A DNA stretch of 5,842 bases from contig JAQWCT010000165.1 in NCBI GenBank assembly GCA_028705785.1, positions 1-5,842 of the forward strand. Reading direction: 5' to 3'. A program made the position numbers and the translations under genes. The notes under the pieces are model-generated. The model worked only from the letters and a program-made list of their open reading frames with translations. It searched no databases and had not been told where the DNA came from. Positions within the stretch are counted from its first letter, which is position 1. Every line of letters begins with the position of its first letter. This document shows positions 5,288 to 5,842 of the stretch, piece after piece. Source of the DNA: Sulfurospirillaceae bacterium (GTDB lineage: Bacteria; Campylobacterota; Campylobacteria; Campylobacterales; Sulfurospirillaceae).

Positions 5288-5842
5288 GTGGATAAAAAAT
5301 ACCAAATATTGCACAGTGTCTTTGGGCACCACAGTTTTAGAGCCTATCAAGAAGAAGCCGTCGATGCGATACTAGCGCGTAAAGATATCATGATGATTTT
5401 ACCCACAGGAGCTGGGAAGTCATTGTGTTATCAACTTCCCTCTTTGGTGATGGAGGGCATTACGGTGGTTATCTCTCCACTTTTAGCACTGATGCACGAC
5501 CAGATTACAGCTCTTTCTGCCTTTGGCATTAAGGCCTCTATGATATCTTCTATGCAGACTCCCTTAGAGATACAAGAAGCCATGCAAGCGTGTCGCAAAG
5601 GTGAACTTAAACTTCTGTATGTTGCGCCTGAACGCTTAAAAGGTGAGTCGTTTTTAAACTTTTTACAAACCCTATCCATCAACTTTTTTGTTGTTGATGA
5701 AGCGCATTGTGTGAGCGAGTGGGGGCATGAGTTTAGGGAAGATTACCGACAACTTTTTCGCCTCAAACTTTACTTTCCACAGACTCCCATTGCCGCGTTT
5801 ACTGCAACAGCGACAAAGATCGTTGAGCATGACATTTTGCAT
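5288..5842 (+). CDS. recQ: RecQ-family ATP-dependent DNA helicase, 3'-truncated by window end
   Basis: The first 185 codons of a 3'-to-5' DNA helicase used in recombination and replication-fork repair. The frame is open from GTG at 5288 to the window edge. Visible motifs: motif 0 FRAYQEEA (17-24), Walker A PTGAGKS (39-45; most RecQ have GGGKS or GSGKS) followed by LCYQLP, Ia VVISPLLALMHDQ, Ib YVAPERL, DEAH at 137-140 within the RecQ-specific aromatic loop DEAHCVSEWGHEFREDY, and motif III FTATAT (171-176). The RecA-like domain 2, zinc-binding/winged-helix and any HRDC domain lie outside the window. GTG is chosen because it directly follows the upstream TAG and gives the normal short lead before motif 0; the first ATG (5390s) falls at the Walker A motif and is too late. 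No strong ribosome binding site is visible, suggesting coupling to the thioesterase gene. Identity as RecQ is firm. Confidence 0.93.
   Translation, partial: MDKKYQILHSVFGHHSFRAYQEEAVDAILARKDIMMILPTGAGKSLCYQLPSLVMEGITVVISPLLALMHDQITALSAFGIKASMISSMQTPLEIQEAMQACRKGELKLLYVAPERLKGESFLNFLQTLSINFFVVDEAHCVSEWGHEFREDYRQLFRLKLYFPQTPIAAFTATATKIVEHDILH

Noticed and set aside
1..5842. Defence island, mobile element or CRISPR array
   Set aside because: The helicases and possible HEPN-like protein prompted a look, but there are no repeat-spacer arrays, transposase or integrase fragments, nor defence-type domain fusions, and base composition is even throughout; RhlE and RecQ here look like housekeeping enzymes.

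Overview
The window looks like a mid-to-low GC chromosomal stretch from a Campylobacterota (epsilonproteobacterial) organism, possibly Sulfurospirillum or a relative. This is an inference from four things: AT-rich codon use, very tight head-to-tail gene packing, an ArsS-like histidine kinase typical of that group, and overall protein character. No rRNA or other taxonomic marker is present. All eight genes lie on the + strand, and coding sequence fills nearly everything. The longest non-coding gap is only 37 bases (2973-3009). I see no tRNA, rRNA, insertion sequence, CRISPR array or attachment site.

Region 1 (1-2972) is a tightly packed four-gene cluster for periplasmic redox chemistry and signalling. 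It opens with the 3' part of a membrane cytochrome b561-type protein fused to a diheme cytochrome c (DHC) domain. Next comes a small secreted Spy/CpxP-like protein with a His-rich mature N-terminus, then an OmpR-family response regulator and an ArsS-like sensor histidine kinase. Spacings are 0, -4 and +3 bases, so the four are almost certainly one transcription unit that began upstream of the window. The layout resembles the known SHP/DHC/cytochrome b operons. A natural reading is that the kinase senses a periplasmic state, perhaps through the Spy-like protein, and controls its own cytochrome cluster.

Region 2 (2973-3009) is a short spacer. It holds a plausible -10 box inside an inverted repeat, followed by a good ribosome binding site for the next gene.

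Region 3 (3010-5842) is a second tight run: an RhlE-type DEAD-box RNA helicase with an unusual motif III, a small helical protein of unknown function with a faint HEPN-like motif, a PaaI-type hotdog thioesterase, and the 5' part of a RecQ DNA helicase that runs off the window. The junctions are a 4-base overlap, a 2-base gap and a direct stop/GTG abutment, which suggests co-transcription and translational coupling. The functions do not form an obvious pathway and may reflect the general gene packing of this phylum.

The window is mostly ordinary chromosome. The points most worth a second look are the cytochrome/Spy-like/two-component cluster, the SVG in place of SAT in the DEAD-box helicase, the degenerate G1 box of the kinase, and the uncharacterised 152-residue protein.
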